DNA of 64,000 nucleotides from Exiguobacterium aurantiacum (GCF_024362205.1 NZ_CP101462.1:2824001-2888000), one strand, 5' to 3'; shown: positions 34,967 through 43,183, numbered from the stretch's first letter. Notes: generated by a model from the letters alone, not told the origin. Made by a program: numbers and translations.

Positions 34967-35009
34967 TGTGACATTGAACACAGAAAAACCCTCCCCGATT
35001 CCTTACGAT
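34967..35009 (+). promoter_or_regulatory. FNR-activated promoter of the orphan gene
   Basis: Box TGTGA-CATTGA-ACACA (34967-34982), 9 of 10 bases, 21 bp before the -10 TACGAT (35004-35009). The start site would be near 35016, directly before the Shine-Dalgarno sequence, so the leader is only about 16 nt. Confidence 0.75.
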
Positions 35010-35031
35010 AAGGAATAGAGGAGGGATGAAT

Positions 35032-35544
35032 ATGTCACATCTTATTAAAATCCACTGTGCGCCCGAAGCTCGCTTGGCGCTACAACCATATTTCTTCAGT
35101 CAGGACGGGGCTCACGTGTTCCGTGTCTTCGGCGTCGCGATCGCCGAAGCTGCGTTCACAGAGACGGGGCTCGATATCTCGTTCCCACTTGAAAGTCCGC
35201 TAGAAGAGCTAGAAGCATTGCACAATTTGCTCGTTCGGATTGACAGCCACCATGGCGTGACGATTGATGACGCCCAGGCAGTCATCGGTTACTTAGGTGA
35301 CGGGACGACGGTCACCGTCTATCGCCATTTCAAACGATGGCTCGACTTCTTATCCGCTGCGCGTGTCCGCTCGATGGAAGGCGTCGTCGTCGAGGTGCGC
35401 GCCCATGGGGTCAAGCTAGCCGAAGGGGTACTCCGGTCTTACGAGTTGATGGAAGATGGCGAGTTTTATGTATCGGCCTGTACAATCGAGGCCGATGGGT
35501 TGGAGCATTTTGAAGGCGAACTGTCGCTTGCCGCCGTCATGTGA
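35032..35544 (+). CDS. Unknown protein under FNR control
   Basis: 170 residues, soluble, no signal peptide or membrane segment, and no family recognised. It has alternating strands and helices (SHLIKIHCAPEAR; FRVFGVAIAEAAF; VIGYLGDGTTVTVYRHFKRWLDFLSAARV), a single Cys near the start and one near the end. AGAGGAGGG precedes an ATG at 35026 with no gap and the ATG at 35032 with 6 nt, so 35032 is chosen. It sits between narK (divergent) and fnr (convergent, zero gap) and has a class II FNR promoter. A nitrate-respiration accessory or reductase maturation role is inferred from position only. Confidence 0.75.
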   Translation: MSHLIKIHCAPEARLALQPYFFSQDGAHVFRVFGVAIAEAAFTETGLDISFPLESPLEELEALHNLLVRIDSHHGVTIDDAQAVIGYLGDGTTVTVYRHFKRWLDFLSAARVRSMEGVVVEVRAHGVKLAEGVLRSYELMEDGEFYVSACTIEADGLEHFEGELSLAAVM

Positions 35545-36237
35545 TCAATCGATGACACAGACCGAGATCGGACAATCCTCACAATGGTTGAGCAGTTTCA
35601 ACCGGTCGAGATCATGGATAATGATTTGACGGGACGGGAGCGAAATGATCCCCTCTTGGGCGAGCTCGTTCAACATGCGGTTCACGCGTTCGCGCGACGT
35701 GCCGCAATAGTTGGCGAGCTCTTGGTTTTTCAGTTTCAAATCGATCAGAATTCCACCTTCGACTTCAACCCCATAGCTGTTCGCCATGCGAATGAGTGTC
35801 GAGTAGAGCGCTCCTTTTTTCCCGTTCAACACCAAGTCTCTAAATTTCGTATGCTGCTTCCGCATATGTTCATTGATCATAATCATGAACTCGCGGACGA
35901 ACTCCGGATTCGACGACAGAATCATCGTCTCAATTCGTTCGATCTTCACCGCATAGATTTCACTGTCTTCTAACGCTTTCGCGTTAAATAAATATTTTGG
36001 TTCGATTGCGAACAACGTCAACTCTCCGCAACAAGCCTCAGCGCTTAAACAACGTAACGTCAATTCTTTTCCATTTTCCGTCAATTTCGAAATTTGGATC
36101 AGTCCACTTTTCACAATATAAAATTCAGACGCGTCTTCTTGTTCCCGGAACAGAAAACCGCCTTTCGGGACATGAATGATGCGATGTGCCAATTTTTTTG
36201 TTTCATCGAGCACCATCGCTTTACTTGAATGTGCCAT
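35545..36237 (-). CDS. fnr: Fnr, oxygen-sensing Crp-family regulator
   Basis: 230 residues. N-terminal cyclic-nucleotide-like beta-roll (20-110), dimer helix, and helix-turn-helix NQELANYCGTSRERVNRMLNEL (171-192). The C-terminal CEDCPISVC (C219, C222, C227) is the iron-sulfur site used by Bacillus Fnr, with D135 in KFRDLVLNGKKG as probable fourth ligand. It activates nitrate respiration genes without oxygen. ATG 36237 is preferred to GTG 36243 by ribosome-site spacing (AAGGAAGG). The gene abuts the orphan gene tail to tail. No FNR box was found in its own promoter. Confidence 0.93.
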   Translation of the reverse strand: MAHSSKAMVLDETKKLAHRIIHVPKGGFLFREQEDASEFYIVKSGLIQISKLTENGKELTLRCLSAEACCGELTLFAIEPKYLFNAKALEDSEIYAVKIERIETMILSSNPEFVREFMIMINEHMRKQHTKFRDLVLNGKKGALYSTLIRMANSYGVEVEGGILIDLKLKNQELANYCGTSRERVNRMLNELAQEGIISLPSRQIIIHDLDRLKLLNHCEDCPISVCVID

Positions 36238-36301
36238 TTCCACCGACCTTCCTTAAAACACGTTGCGCCAAATCAAAGCTTGCCTTCATTCTAAACACAA
36301 A

Positions 36302-36343
36302 CCCCCTCGAAACGCAATCAACATTTGGAAGCGTTTCAAGGGG
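36302..36343 (-). terminator. Probable terminator of the nitrate reductase operon
   Basis: CCCCTCGAAACGC / GCGTTTCAAGGGG stem with one mismatch and a 15-nt loop; on the minus strand it is followed by GTTTGTGTTT. It lies 5 bp past the last gene. Confidence 0.6.
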
Positions 36344-36347
36344 ACGA

Positions 36348-36551
36348 CTATTCTTTCGTACGATATTCAATTTTTTTCCAATATCGATATAACAAACCGA
36401 TCAATCCGACATTGATGATCGCGATGGCCATATACAGTTGCATCGACGCATGGTCATACACCATGTAGCTCTCAATCGTATATTGCAAGAGCACCATGTT
36501 CGTCGCGAGCAATACGACCAATCCGATTAAACTCCAACCGTTACGCCCCAT
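36348..36551 (-). CDS. Small two-span membrane protein of the nitrate reductase operon
   Basis: 67 residues with two membrane helices (WSLIGLVVLLATNMVLLQYTI and LYMAIAIINVGLIGLLYRYW) and a basic tail. It begins 11 bp inside the end of the Rieske gene, so translation is coupled. No family was recognised. As the last gene of the operon it may be a membrane subunit, assembly factor or anchor for the Rieske protein. Confidence 0.7.
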   Translation of the reverse strand: MGRNGWSLIGLVVLLATNMVLLQYTIESYMVYDHASMQLYMAIAIINVGLIGLLYRYWKKIEYRTKE

Positions 36552-37047
36552 GATGAATCTCTCTTCCGACCGCAAAGATTTTCCCGTTCTCGATCTCGAG
36601 CAAGATTTTAGGCAGTTCCCGCTGCGGCGGTCCCGACTGAGGTTGGCCGTCGACACTGAAATAACCGCGGTGGCACGGACAGAGAAGGACATCTTCTTCC
36701 TCCACATAAAACACCGGACACTGCAAATGGGTGCATTTGTTGTTATAGGCGACGAACTCACCCGTCTTTAAATGAACGAGCAATGATGGTTCCGTACCCG
36801 GATATTCGAATTCGAGTGATTTCCCCCGTTCGAGCGCCTCGACCGTCGTGATGAACTGACGGTCGGTTCGCGGCTCGCTGCGGACGAAGGCCGCGATGTT
36901 GAACGGGACCGTCGCTAGACCGAGCGCGATGCCGGCGCCAAACGTCGATTTGATGAACGCCCGGCGGTTCAGTTTCACGTCATCGGCGCGGCTCAAATTG
37001 TCAACGAGTGAGGATAGACGCTCCCGATCTTTTGATTCATTTGACAT
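36541..37047 (-). CDS. Rieske iron-sulfur protein with N-terminal anchor
   Basis: 168 residues. NRRAFIKSTFGAGIALGLATVPFN (about 27-50) resembles a twin-arginine-type anchor, though only RR-x-F is present. The Rieske cluster site is CTHLQCPV (C-T-H) and CPCHRGYFSVDG (C-x2-H), with the QSGPPQRELP proline loop. It resembles QcrA of bc-type complexes but no cytochrome b6 or c genes accompany it. In this operon it probably carries electrons from quinol towards the nitrate reductase. It starts 20 bp after the ferredoxin gene. Confidence 0.9.
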   Translation of the reverse strand: MSNESKDRERLSSLVDNLSRADDVKLNRRAFIKSTFGAGIALGLATVPFNIAAFVRSEPRTDRQFITTVEALERGKSLEFEYPGTEPSLLVHLKTGEFVAYNNKCTHLQCPVFYVEEEDVLLCPCHRGYFSVDGQPQSGPPQRELPKILLEIENGKIFAVGREIHHGA

Positions 37048-37067
37048 AAGTCATCTTCCTTTCCATC

Positions 37068-37610
37068 TCAATCGGAATAGACGCCAAAGAATTCAGGGAC
37101 GTAATTCCACTTATCATCTTGCGAAGGTTTTTTTCCTTCGATCATGTTCATTTGGACACGCTGACGACGAAGTTGCATCATCTCATCATGGTCGATGAAA
37201 CGAATCGCATCCGACGGACATACTGACGCACACATCGGCGCGATATCATGTTTAGAACGGTCGTAACACATGTCGCACTTATACATCTTGTTCTTCTCAA
37301 AGTCGAACTTCGGAATCCCGAACGGACAAGCGAACGTACAGTTGCGGCAGCCGATACATTTCTCTTCCGAAGCCGATAAGACGACGCCTTCTGGCGTGAT
37401 TTGAATCGCGTTGGCCGGGCAAACTTGAGCACATGCCGGGTTTTTACATTGCATACAGATCATCGGGAACGTCTGACGGTTCTCCGAGAAGTCGATGTAG
37501 TCGACGTAGTTGCGCTCGAGCCCTTCGTGGTCCCCGCATTCGCGGCAAGCCGCTTGGCAGGCCCGACAGCCGATACAGCGTTCAAATTCTAAATACATGA
37601 CCTTATTCAT
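37068..37610 (-). CDS. Four-cluster ferredoxin subunit (DmsB/NrfC type)
   Basis: 180 residues with sixteen cluster-type cysteines in four groups: CIGCRACQAAC, CMQCKNPACAQVC, CIGCRNCTFAC and CDMCYDRS ... CASVC. This is the electron-transfer subunit typical of membrane-bound molybdoenzymes and should hold four [4Fe-4S] clusters. No signal peptide. It overlaps the catalytic gene by 4 nt (ATGA). Confidence 0.93.
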   Translation of the reverse strand: MNKVMYLEFERCIGCRACQAACRECGDHEGLERNYVDYIDFSENRQTFPMICMQCKNPACAQVCPANAIQITPEGVVLSASEEKCIGCRNCTFACPFGIPKFDFEKNKMYKCDMCYDRSKHDIAPMCASVCPSDAIRFIDHDEMMQLRRQRVQMNMIEGKKPSQDDKWNYVPEFFGVYSD

Positions 37611-39853
37611 TTCGTCTGAACCTCCTCATCCATGACGTGACAGCTCGTCGCAATCGCATGGTCCGCCATGAACGGCACGCTCGAACCGAGCGGGACCGTC
37701 AACGGATTAATGTGTAACGGGGTGTTGGTCGGCAACTTCTTCATTTGAACCGCACATACCTTGAACTCCGGCATGCGTGACATCGGATCGAGGCACGGGT
37801 TCGTCAATTGGTTGATGGCTAGCTCTTTGCCCCAATGATAAGGAACGAAGACCGTGTCTTTTCGAATCGCCTTCGTCAAACGAGCTTCGACGACCATCGC
37901 TCCGCGGCGTGTGCGGAGTTCGACTTTGTCGCCCGTTTGAAGACCATAGCTTGATGCGAGCTCAGGATGAATCTCAACGAACGGCAGTTTCGACATCGTG
38001 CTCAAGAAATCGACGCGACGCGTCTGGTTGCCCGAGAGGTAATGGAAGACGACCCGACCTGTCGTGAGCGTGACCGGATACTCTTCATTCGCATATTCAC
38101 CGGCCGGCCGATATGTAACGACGGGCAGGTTCGCTTTTCCGCTTGCCGTCCCAAACCGTTCTTTGAACATCGTCGGTGTGCCGGGGTGATCTTCGGACGG
38201 ACATGGCCAAAAGACGCCATACTCGTCATCGATTCGTTCCCACGTGATTCCTGAGTAGTCAGCCGCTCCGCCTTTCGTCGCGATGCGGAATTCTTCCCAA
38301 ATGTCACGCGCCGTGTCATACGGGAAGTATTGTCCGCGTCCCATCCGCTCAGCGATCCGCTTCATGATTTCCCAGTCCGGGAGCGACTCCCCGAGCGGTT
38401 CGCGCACTTTCCGGATCCGAATGACACGTCCTTCTAAGTTTGTCGTCGTCCCTTCGTCCTCGGCCCACGAACAGGCCGGTAAGACGACGTCAGCGAACTC
38501 ACAAGATTCCGACATGAAGAAGTCACTGACGACGAAGAAATCGAGTTTGTTGAAACTGTCCCACACGTACGGAAGGTTCGGTGCCGAGACGGCCGGGTTC
38601 GAGCACATGAGGTGCATCGCCCGAATCGTCCCCGCTTGGATTTCATCGAACATCTCGAACGCGGAGACGCCTGGTTTTGGCATCTCCGAAGGGTCGATGC
38701 CCCAGACGCCGCTCACATATTCGACGGCTTTCGGGTCAGTTAACTTCCGATAACCTGGTAACAAGTCGGCTTTTTGTCCGTGTTCCCGTCCACCTTGGCC
38801 ATTCCCTTGCCCCGTCATCGTGGCGACGCCCGAGGCGAACTTCCCGATCATACCGCGCAGGAGTGCCATCGATGTGTAGAGCGAGACGTTGTCGACGCCT
38901 TTTGATTGTTGCTCGACGCCGCGGGCGAACAACATGACCGACCGTGGGCTCTTCCCGTAAATATGACCTGCCTTCTCAAGCTTTTCGATAGCGACCCCGG
39001 TCACGTCACTCGTCCGTTCGAGCGTCCAGTCACGGACCGACGCTTTCAACTCTTCGTAATTATCGCAACGCTCATCCACATACGCTTGATCGACGTAATC
39101 GTGTTCAATCAAGAAATTGAGCAGTCCCATCGCTAATGCCGCATCCGTCCCTGGCTTCAAATCAAGATGGACGTCCGCAACGCGCGCCATCGGAATCTCA
39201 CGCGGGTCGGCGACGATGATTTTCGCGCCTTTATCTTTTGCCTTCCAAATATGTTGCGTCGTCGTCGGGTGACATTCGGCGATGTTCGAGCCAGCGACAA
39301 AAAATGTGTCGACGTGCTCGAATTCCGTCCACGGGAGCGTCGCCCCGCGGTCAATCCCGAGTGTCTTCAAGAAACCGCCGGCAGCTGAGGACATACAGAA
39401 CCGACCGTTATAGTCGATGAATCGTGTCCCGAGTGCGACGCGGGCATACTTCCCGACGAGATAACATTTCTCATTCGTCATCGAGACGCCACCGAAGACG
39501 GACACCGCGTCTTTCCCGTGTTCCCGTTGAATCCGTTTGAAGTTCGCTTCGATCACGTCGAGCGCTTCTTCCCATGTCGCTTTTTCAAACTTGCCGTTCC
39601 GCTTGATGAGCGGGGTCATGATGCGATCCGGATGTTCGATTGTTTGATAGGCCGTGACGCCTTTCGGACAAAGTTTTCCTTTATTGACCGGGAAATCGTA
39701 GCGTGGCTCGACGCCTTTGACGGCCCCTGTCTTCTCATCGACCCGGATGTGCATGCCACACTGCATGCCGCAGTAGCAACAATGGGTCGTGATCAGTTTC
39801 TCACCCGGTTTGATTAAGTTCTGTACTTCTGGCGACGTTAAAAAGTCACTCAT
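37607..39853 (-). CDS. NapA/Nas-type nitrate reductase catalytic subunit, cytoplasmic
   Basis: 748 residues from ATG 39853 (GGAGGGG 6 nt upstream; 59 upstream residues of the open frame rejected). N-terminal cluster motif C25-x2-C28-x3-C32 with C62, and YNGRFCMSSA, where C153 is the expected molybdenum ligand. NarG has Asp there, and formate dehydrogenases have Cys or Sec followed by His. The C-terminal Molydop_binding domain (TTGRVVFHYLSGNQTRRV, FVPYHWG) is complete. It reduces nitrate to nitrite using bis-MGD. It has no Tat signal, so it should be cytoplasmic. Context (quinol-linked subunits, FNR, narK) suggests respiration; assimilation is the alternative. Confidence 0.88.
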   Translation of the reverse strand: MSDFLTSPEVQNLIKPGEKLITTHCCYCGMQCGMHIRVDEKTGAVKGVEPRYDFPVNKGKLCPKGVTAYQTIEHPDRIMTPLIKRNGKFEKATWEEALDVIEANFKRIQREHGKDAVSVFGGVSMTNEKCYLVGKYARVALGTRFIDYNGRFCMSSAAGGFLKTLGIDRGATLPWTEFEHVDTFFVAGSNIAECHPTTTQHIWKAKDKGAKIIVADPREIPMARVADVHLDLKPGTDAALAMGLLNFLIEHDYVDQAYVDERCDNYEELKASVRDWTLERTSDVTGVAIEKLEKAGHIYGKSPRSVMLFARGVEQQSKGVDNVSLYTSMALLRGMIGKFASGVATMTGQGNGQGGREHGQKADLLPGYRKLTDPKAVEYVSGVWGIDPSEMPKPGVSAFEMFDEIQAGTIRAMHLMCSNPAVSAPNLPYVWDSFNKLDFFVVSDFFMSESCEFADVVLPACSWAEDEGTTTNLEGRVIRIRKVREPLGESLPDWEIMKRIAERMGRGQYFPYDTARDIWEEFRIATKGGAADYSGITWERIDDEYGVFWPCPSEDHPGTPTMFKERFGTASGKANLPVVTYRPAGEYANEEYPVTLTTGRVVFHYLSGNQTRRVDFLSTMSKLPFVEIHPELASSYGLQTGDKVELRTRRGAMVVEARLTKAIRKDTVFVPYHWGKELAINQLTNPCLDPMSRMPEFKVCAVQMKKLPTNTPLHINPLTVPLGSSVPFMADHAIATSCHVMDEEVQTK

Positions 39854-40133
39854 CGTCTTCCCCTCCATAGAACGTTTCCGCTCTTCGTTTTGAAAATCCA
39901 CTGACGTGATAGCCGTTGATCGTTTGAAGCGGATAATGCATCCCGTCACTTCCAGGTCGTCCGAGCGCCGAATCGAGCCGGGCTCGACGACGACAGGCGT
40001 GACAGAGATCCTGGACCGTATGCGCCGCATCTACTTTCACGAGCTGCTCCGACCCTTCGAGCAATTGCTTCACTTGTTCGATTTCTTCAAGTGTCCCGGT
40101 CGGTTCGCCACACTTAACGCACAGGTGTCTCAT
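39846..40133 (-). CDS. Small CxxC protein, paralogue of the cytochrome C-terminal domain
   Basis: 95 residues. CVKC and CHACRR are separated by exactly 35 residues, followed by a tail with NGYHVSGFSKR. The same layout (CAGC, 35 residues, CQPCRR, then TGMSMPGFGR) forms the C-terminal domain of the cytochrome b-like protein encoded just upstream, so the two are related by duplication. It probably binds zinc or an iron centre. Start 40133 has GGTGAGG 6 nt upstream. It overlaps both neighbours, by 20 and 8 bp. Confidence 0.75.
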   Translation of the reverse strand: MRHLCVKCGEPTGTLEEIEQVKQLLEGSEQLVKVDAAHTVQDLCHACRRRARLDSALGRPGSDGMHYPLQTINGYHVSGFSKRRAETFYGGEDDE

Positions 40134-41241
40134 CTTTAGCCTCACCTTTCGTCTCCTTCGGCCGGCCGAATCCTGGCATCGACATGCCGGTGTTCGTATC
40201 GACCGGGTGCGTCGGCAACTGTCCGTTCATCAAGTTCAACTGCATCTTCACACGCATCGAACGTCGACACGGTTGGCAGTAATCCGACAACTGGGTCCCG
40301 TCACTGAGTCCGAGCTGGATCGTCTGTGCCTGTAAAATCGCTTGGACGTCCTCGACTTGATTGTCGGTCGCATAACGTGTGCCACACCCAGCGCAGACAC
40401 GTGTCTCGTCCGCCTCGACTTCCCGGTAATTCATCGGCACACTGGCTGCCATCGGCCGGACCGGCAAGTGGAACAGTTTACCGAACGGGAAGTAGCATAA
40501 AAAGATGATAACGGTCAATTGATGGAACAAGGCGAGCTCATGATGGATGAAACCGCCGAAGAACACGTACGACACGGTCAACAAGAGACCCGATACAGTG
40601 ACGATGAGCAACATAAGGAGCGGTAAAATATCAAACTCGAACCGCTGGGTCACTTTCACGTCTTGGTCGTTGATCCGGCGATAGAGCGCCATGAGCACGC
40701 CGACGAGCAACATGAGCGCGGTGATGTTCAAGCCGTTGTAGACCATTTCGGCGAACAACCCGTGCGCGGCCATCTTAATCGTCGGAATATTAAAGACGAT
40801 GATTTGATACTTCTCGATATCGATTAAATCAAACCGCATCCACTGGAACGTCAACCCGAACGTGATGGCGAACGACCCGAGGCATCCCCAGGCGATCAAC
40901 ATGTGTTGGGTCCAGCGATACCAGCCTCGCTCCCAAATGAACTTCTGCAAGACGATGTTGTTGACGGTCGTCGCGGCGACGGCTTTGCCGGCCCGTTTCT
41001 TTTCTGCCTTCATCTGTTTGAGGCTTCGCTTCAACACTTGTGAGGTGGCCGGCCGTGCAAAAAATAACGTCAAGCGAACGACCATCCCGATCATGCAGAC
41101 GACAGCACCAATGTAATAGCCAAACAACGCCATGTCGACATGTTCAAATCTCCCTGAGGCGACCCACGTCGAGAGCACCAACATGGTAAACCCTACGAAC
41201 GACCACTTTGCGGCGGTCGAATAAAAATAACGATCGGACAT
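40114..41241 (-). CDS. Membrane cytochrome b-like subunit with C-terminal CxxC domain
   Basis: 375 residues. Six or more membrane helices in residues 10-270, with several conserved-looking histidines (TQHMLIAWG, MAAHGLFAEM, GGFIHHELALFHQLTV, GKLFHLP), as in NarI/HdrE/DsrM-type quinol-oxidising cytochromes b. A cytoplasmic C-terminal domain carries CAGC and CQPCRR. It should pass electrons from menaquinol to the ferredoxin and catalytic subunits. First gene of the reductase operon, with an FNR promoter. Haem binding is inferred. Confidence 0.8.
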   Translation of the reverse strand: MSDRYFYSTAAKWSFVGFTMLVLSTWVASGRFEHVDMALFGYYIGAVVCMIGMVVRLTLFFARPATSQVLKRSLKQMKAEKKRAGKAVAATTVNNIVLQKFIWERGWYRWTQHMLIAWGCLGSFAITFGLTFQWMRFDLIDIEKYQIIVFNIPTIKMAAHGLFAEMVYNGLNITALMLLVGVLMALYRRINDQDVKVTQRFEFDILPLLMLLIVTVSGLLLTVSYVFFGGFIHHELALFHQLTVIIFLCYFPFGKLFHLPVRPMAASVPMNYREVEADETRVCAGCGTRYATDNQVEDVQAILQAQTIQLGLSDGTQLSDYCQPCRRSMRVKMQLNLMNGQLPTHPVDTNTGMSMPGFGRPKETKGEAKDETPVR

Positions 41242-41281
41242 ATGTGTTCCCCCTTCTCTTTCCGAGCGACTTCATAGTTTC

Positions 41282-41324
41282 ATCATAAAGATGACATCTC
41301 GACTTAACTGTTACTTTTTTCACA
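41282..41324 (-). promoter_or_regulatory. FNR-activated promoter of the nitrate reductase operon
   Basis: Box TGTTA-CTTTTT-TCACA (41309-41324), 9 of 10 bases, 21 bp from the -10 TATGAT (41282-41287, minus strand). Transcription would start near 41275, about 34 nt before the first start codon. Confidence 0.8.
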
Positions 41325-41375
41325 GATAAGCGATTCGAGACGTGACAGAATAATGAACGAAGGAGGCGTTCCCTT

Positions 41376-41747
41376 ATGAAGTCATCGCTTAAAATCATGT
41401 TATTCCTCACCATCGCGGCCATGCTCGTCGTCTTTTCCATCGGTTTCGTCTTCGCCAACCGGGCGACGACCGAACCGGATGTCGAGGGGTATGTGATTGA
41501 AATAAATGAATCTGACCGCACCGCTCTCGTGATCAGCGACATCACCGCAGAAGAGGCGACACTTTCGCCTGACGAACTGTTCGCTCAAAGCGCACCGGAA
41601 AACGTGAGCTGGTTCAAGTTTCAAGTGAAAGCCACGTTCGAGCAAATCGCTGTCGGGGACCACGTCCATATTTGGAAAAAGACCGGTCCGAGTATCTTAA
41701 ATACACCGAACCGGTCTTATGTGAAAAAAGTCGACGTGATTGACTAA
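41376..41747 (+). CDS. DUF3221-like membrane-anchored protein
   Basis: 123 residues. One N-terminal membrane segment (about 6-27), then an OB-like small domain: GYVIEINESDRTALVISDI and FEQIAVGDHVHIWKK, typical of DUF3221/YobA-like proteins of unknown function. It converges on modB with a 4-bp overlap. SD AAGGAGG. Family assignment is moderate. Confidence 0.65.
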   Translation: MKSSLKIMLFLTIAAMLVVFSIGFVFANRATTEPDVEGYVIEINESDRTALVISDITAEEATLSPDELFAQSAPENVSWFKFQVKATFEQIAVGDHVHIWKKTGPSILNTPNRSYVKKVDVID

Positions 41748-42385
41748 TATTGACGCTTGCCGTAACGTTCACTCAGCCAGAGGACTAAAAACGCCAAACC
41801 AACCAGCCATCCGCTCCAGACGAGCGCCTGGGTCATATCGCCGTTGATCGTCGCCATATAAATCGCTGTGGCGAGCGTCATCGTCTCGCCCGGGATGTTT
41901 CCCGCAATCATCATCGTGATCCCGAACTCGCCGATCGACCGGGCGAAACCGAGGACGAAACCGCTCGTCAACGCAGGTAACAGCAGCGGAATCGTCACGT
42001 AGGTGAACAGTTGACGCTCTGACCCGCCGAGCACGCGTCCGGCCTCATACCATTCCGCATCGAGTTGTTTGAGCCCGAGCCGAATCGTTTGATAGATGAG
42101 CGGGAATGCGGCCAAGGCGGACGCGATGACGTTCGCCTGTTTTGTGAACAAGATGGAGACGGGTAAGAACCCGCCAATCCCGTTGTTCCCGAGGACGATC
42201 AAGGCGTACAACCCGATGACCGTCGGCGGCAAGATGAGCGGCAACAAAAACATCGTCTCGAGCAGCCGTTTGCCTTTGAACTGACGGTGATGCATGAAAT
42301 AAGCTGCGCCGAAGGCGAGGACGAAGGCGCTCATCGTCGCCATCATCCCGACTTCGAACGTGAGCTGAAGTGGAGATTGCGTCAT
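41744..42385 (-). CDS. modB: Molybdate ABC transporter permease
   Basis: 213 residues, five or six membrane spans. The EAA loop EAGRVLGGSERQLFTYVTIPLLLP and GFARSIGEFGITMMIAGNIPGET are ModB signatures. It supplies molybdate for the cofactor. Overlaps modA by 4 nt. No modC ATPase gene follows in this window. Confidence 0.94.
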   Translation of the reverse strand: MTQSPLQLTFEVGMMATMSAFVLAFGAAYFMHHRQFKGKRLLETMFLLPLILPPTVIGLYALIVLGNNGIGGFLPVSILFTKQANVIASALAAFPLIYQTIRLGLKQLDAEWYEAGRVLGGSERQLFTYVTIPLLLPALTSGFVLGFARSIGEFGITMMIAGNIPGETMTLATAIYMATINGDMTQALVWSGWLVGLAFLVLWLSERYGKRQY

Positions 42386-43116
42386 TTGGAAAATCCTTTC
42401 GCCAAAAAGTGAGTTTGGATGTCGTCGTCAAACAAACGTGCGTAGACATCGCGGACGTATGATTCATGCGTCAACCGGACTGCCGGATACGAGATCGTGC
42501 CCGTCGCTTCAAGTGGAATCGACTGAATCGCCTCGACGCCTGTCGTCAATTCTGTCTTATAGACGAATCCCGCATTGGCATCGCCTTGTTCGATGAGCGT
42601 CAGCACTTGTCTCACGTTTTGGGCGAACATGATTCGAGGTTCCGCCTGTCCCCACGCCCCTTCCACTTCTAATGCCGCTTTCGCGTAACGACCGGCCGGG
42701 ACGTTCACCGGGTCGCCGATGACGATGCGAGCGCACGTATTTAAGTCGTCCCACGTCTCCGCGCACGGTTTCCCTTTCGGTGTCACGAGCCACAACTCGT
42801 TATGCAAGAACGCATCCCGCTCTAGAATCGGGATTTGTAATCGATTGACATCGTCATCGCTCGCGGCTAAAAAGATATCCGCTGGAGAGCCGTGATTGAT
42901 TTGTGCTCGTAAGGCGCCGCTCCCGTTCGTCACGACCCGAACGTCGACCCCCTCAAGTTCCGCTTCCAGTTGTCGCTCGACCTCTTCCAAGGCCGGTCCT
43001 AAACTTGCCGCTGCTAAGATGGTCACGGTTTCCTCCGAATCCGGACTTGACCACACTTGACTTAGCAATAAGACGACCGCCACCCCGATGATGACCCCAC
43101 TCACCCGTTTCATCAT
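42382..43116 (-). CDS. modA: Molybdate-binding protein
   Basis: 244 residues. An N-terminal membrane segment (MKRVSGVIIGVAVVLLLSQVW) lacks a lipobox Cys, so it acts as signal anchor or peptide. VTILAAASLGPALEEV, NGSGALRAQI, GSPADIFLAAS and GDPVNVPAGRYA are the molybdate/tungstate ligand segments. SD AAGGAGTG. First gene of modAB. Confidence 0.94.
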   Translation of the reverse strand: MMKRVSGVIIGVAVVLLLSQVWSSPDSEETVTILAAASLGPALEEVERQLEAELEGVDVRVVTNGSGALRAQINHGSPADIFLAASDDDVNRLQIPILERDAFLHNELWLVTPKGKPCAETWDDLNTCARIVIGDPVNVPAGRYAKAALEVEGAWGQAEPRIMFAQNVRQVLTLIEQGDANAGFVYKTELTTGVEAIQSIPLEATGTISYPAVRLTHESYVRDVYARLFDDDIQTHFLAKGFSK

Positions 43117-43140
43117 GAATCACTCCTTTGCTTCTCCCTT

Positions 43141-43183
43141 ATCGTAGCGATTGATTCGCCACCCATCTGTATCAAACGTCACA
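43141..43183 (-). promoter_or_regulatory. Probable FNR-activated modA promoter
   Basis: Minus-strand box TGTGA-CGTTTG-ATACA (43168-43183), 8 of 10 bases, lies 21 bp from a -10 TACGAT (43141-43146), the same -10 hexamer as at the orphan gene. The box is weaker, but the spacing is exact. Confidence 0.6.

Noticed and set aside
37607-39853. Catalytic subunit considered as a formate dehydrogenase
   Set aside because: The Mo-ligand Cys is followed by Met-Ser, not His, and neighbours are narK and FNR-controlled nitrate genes.
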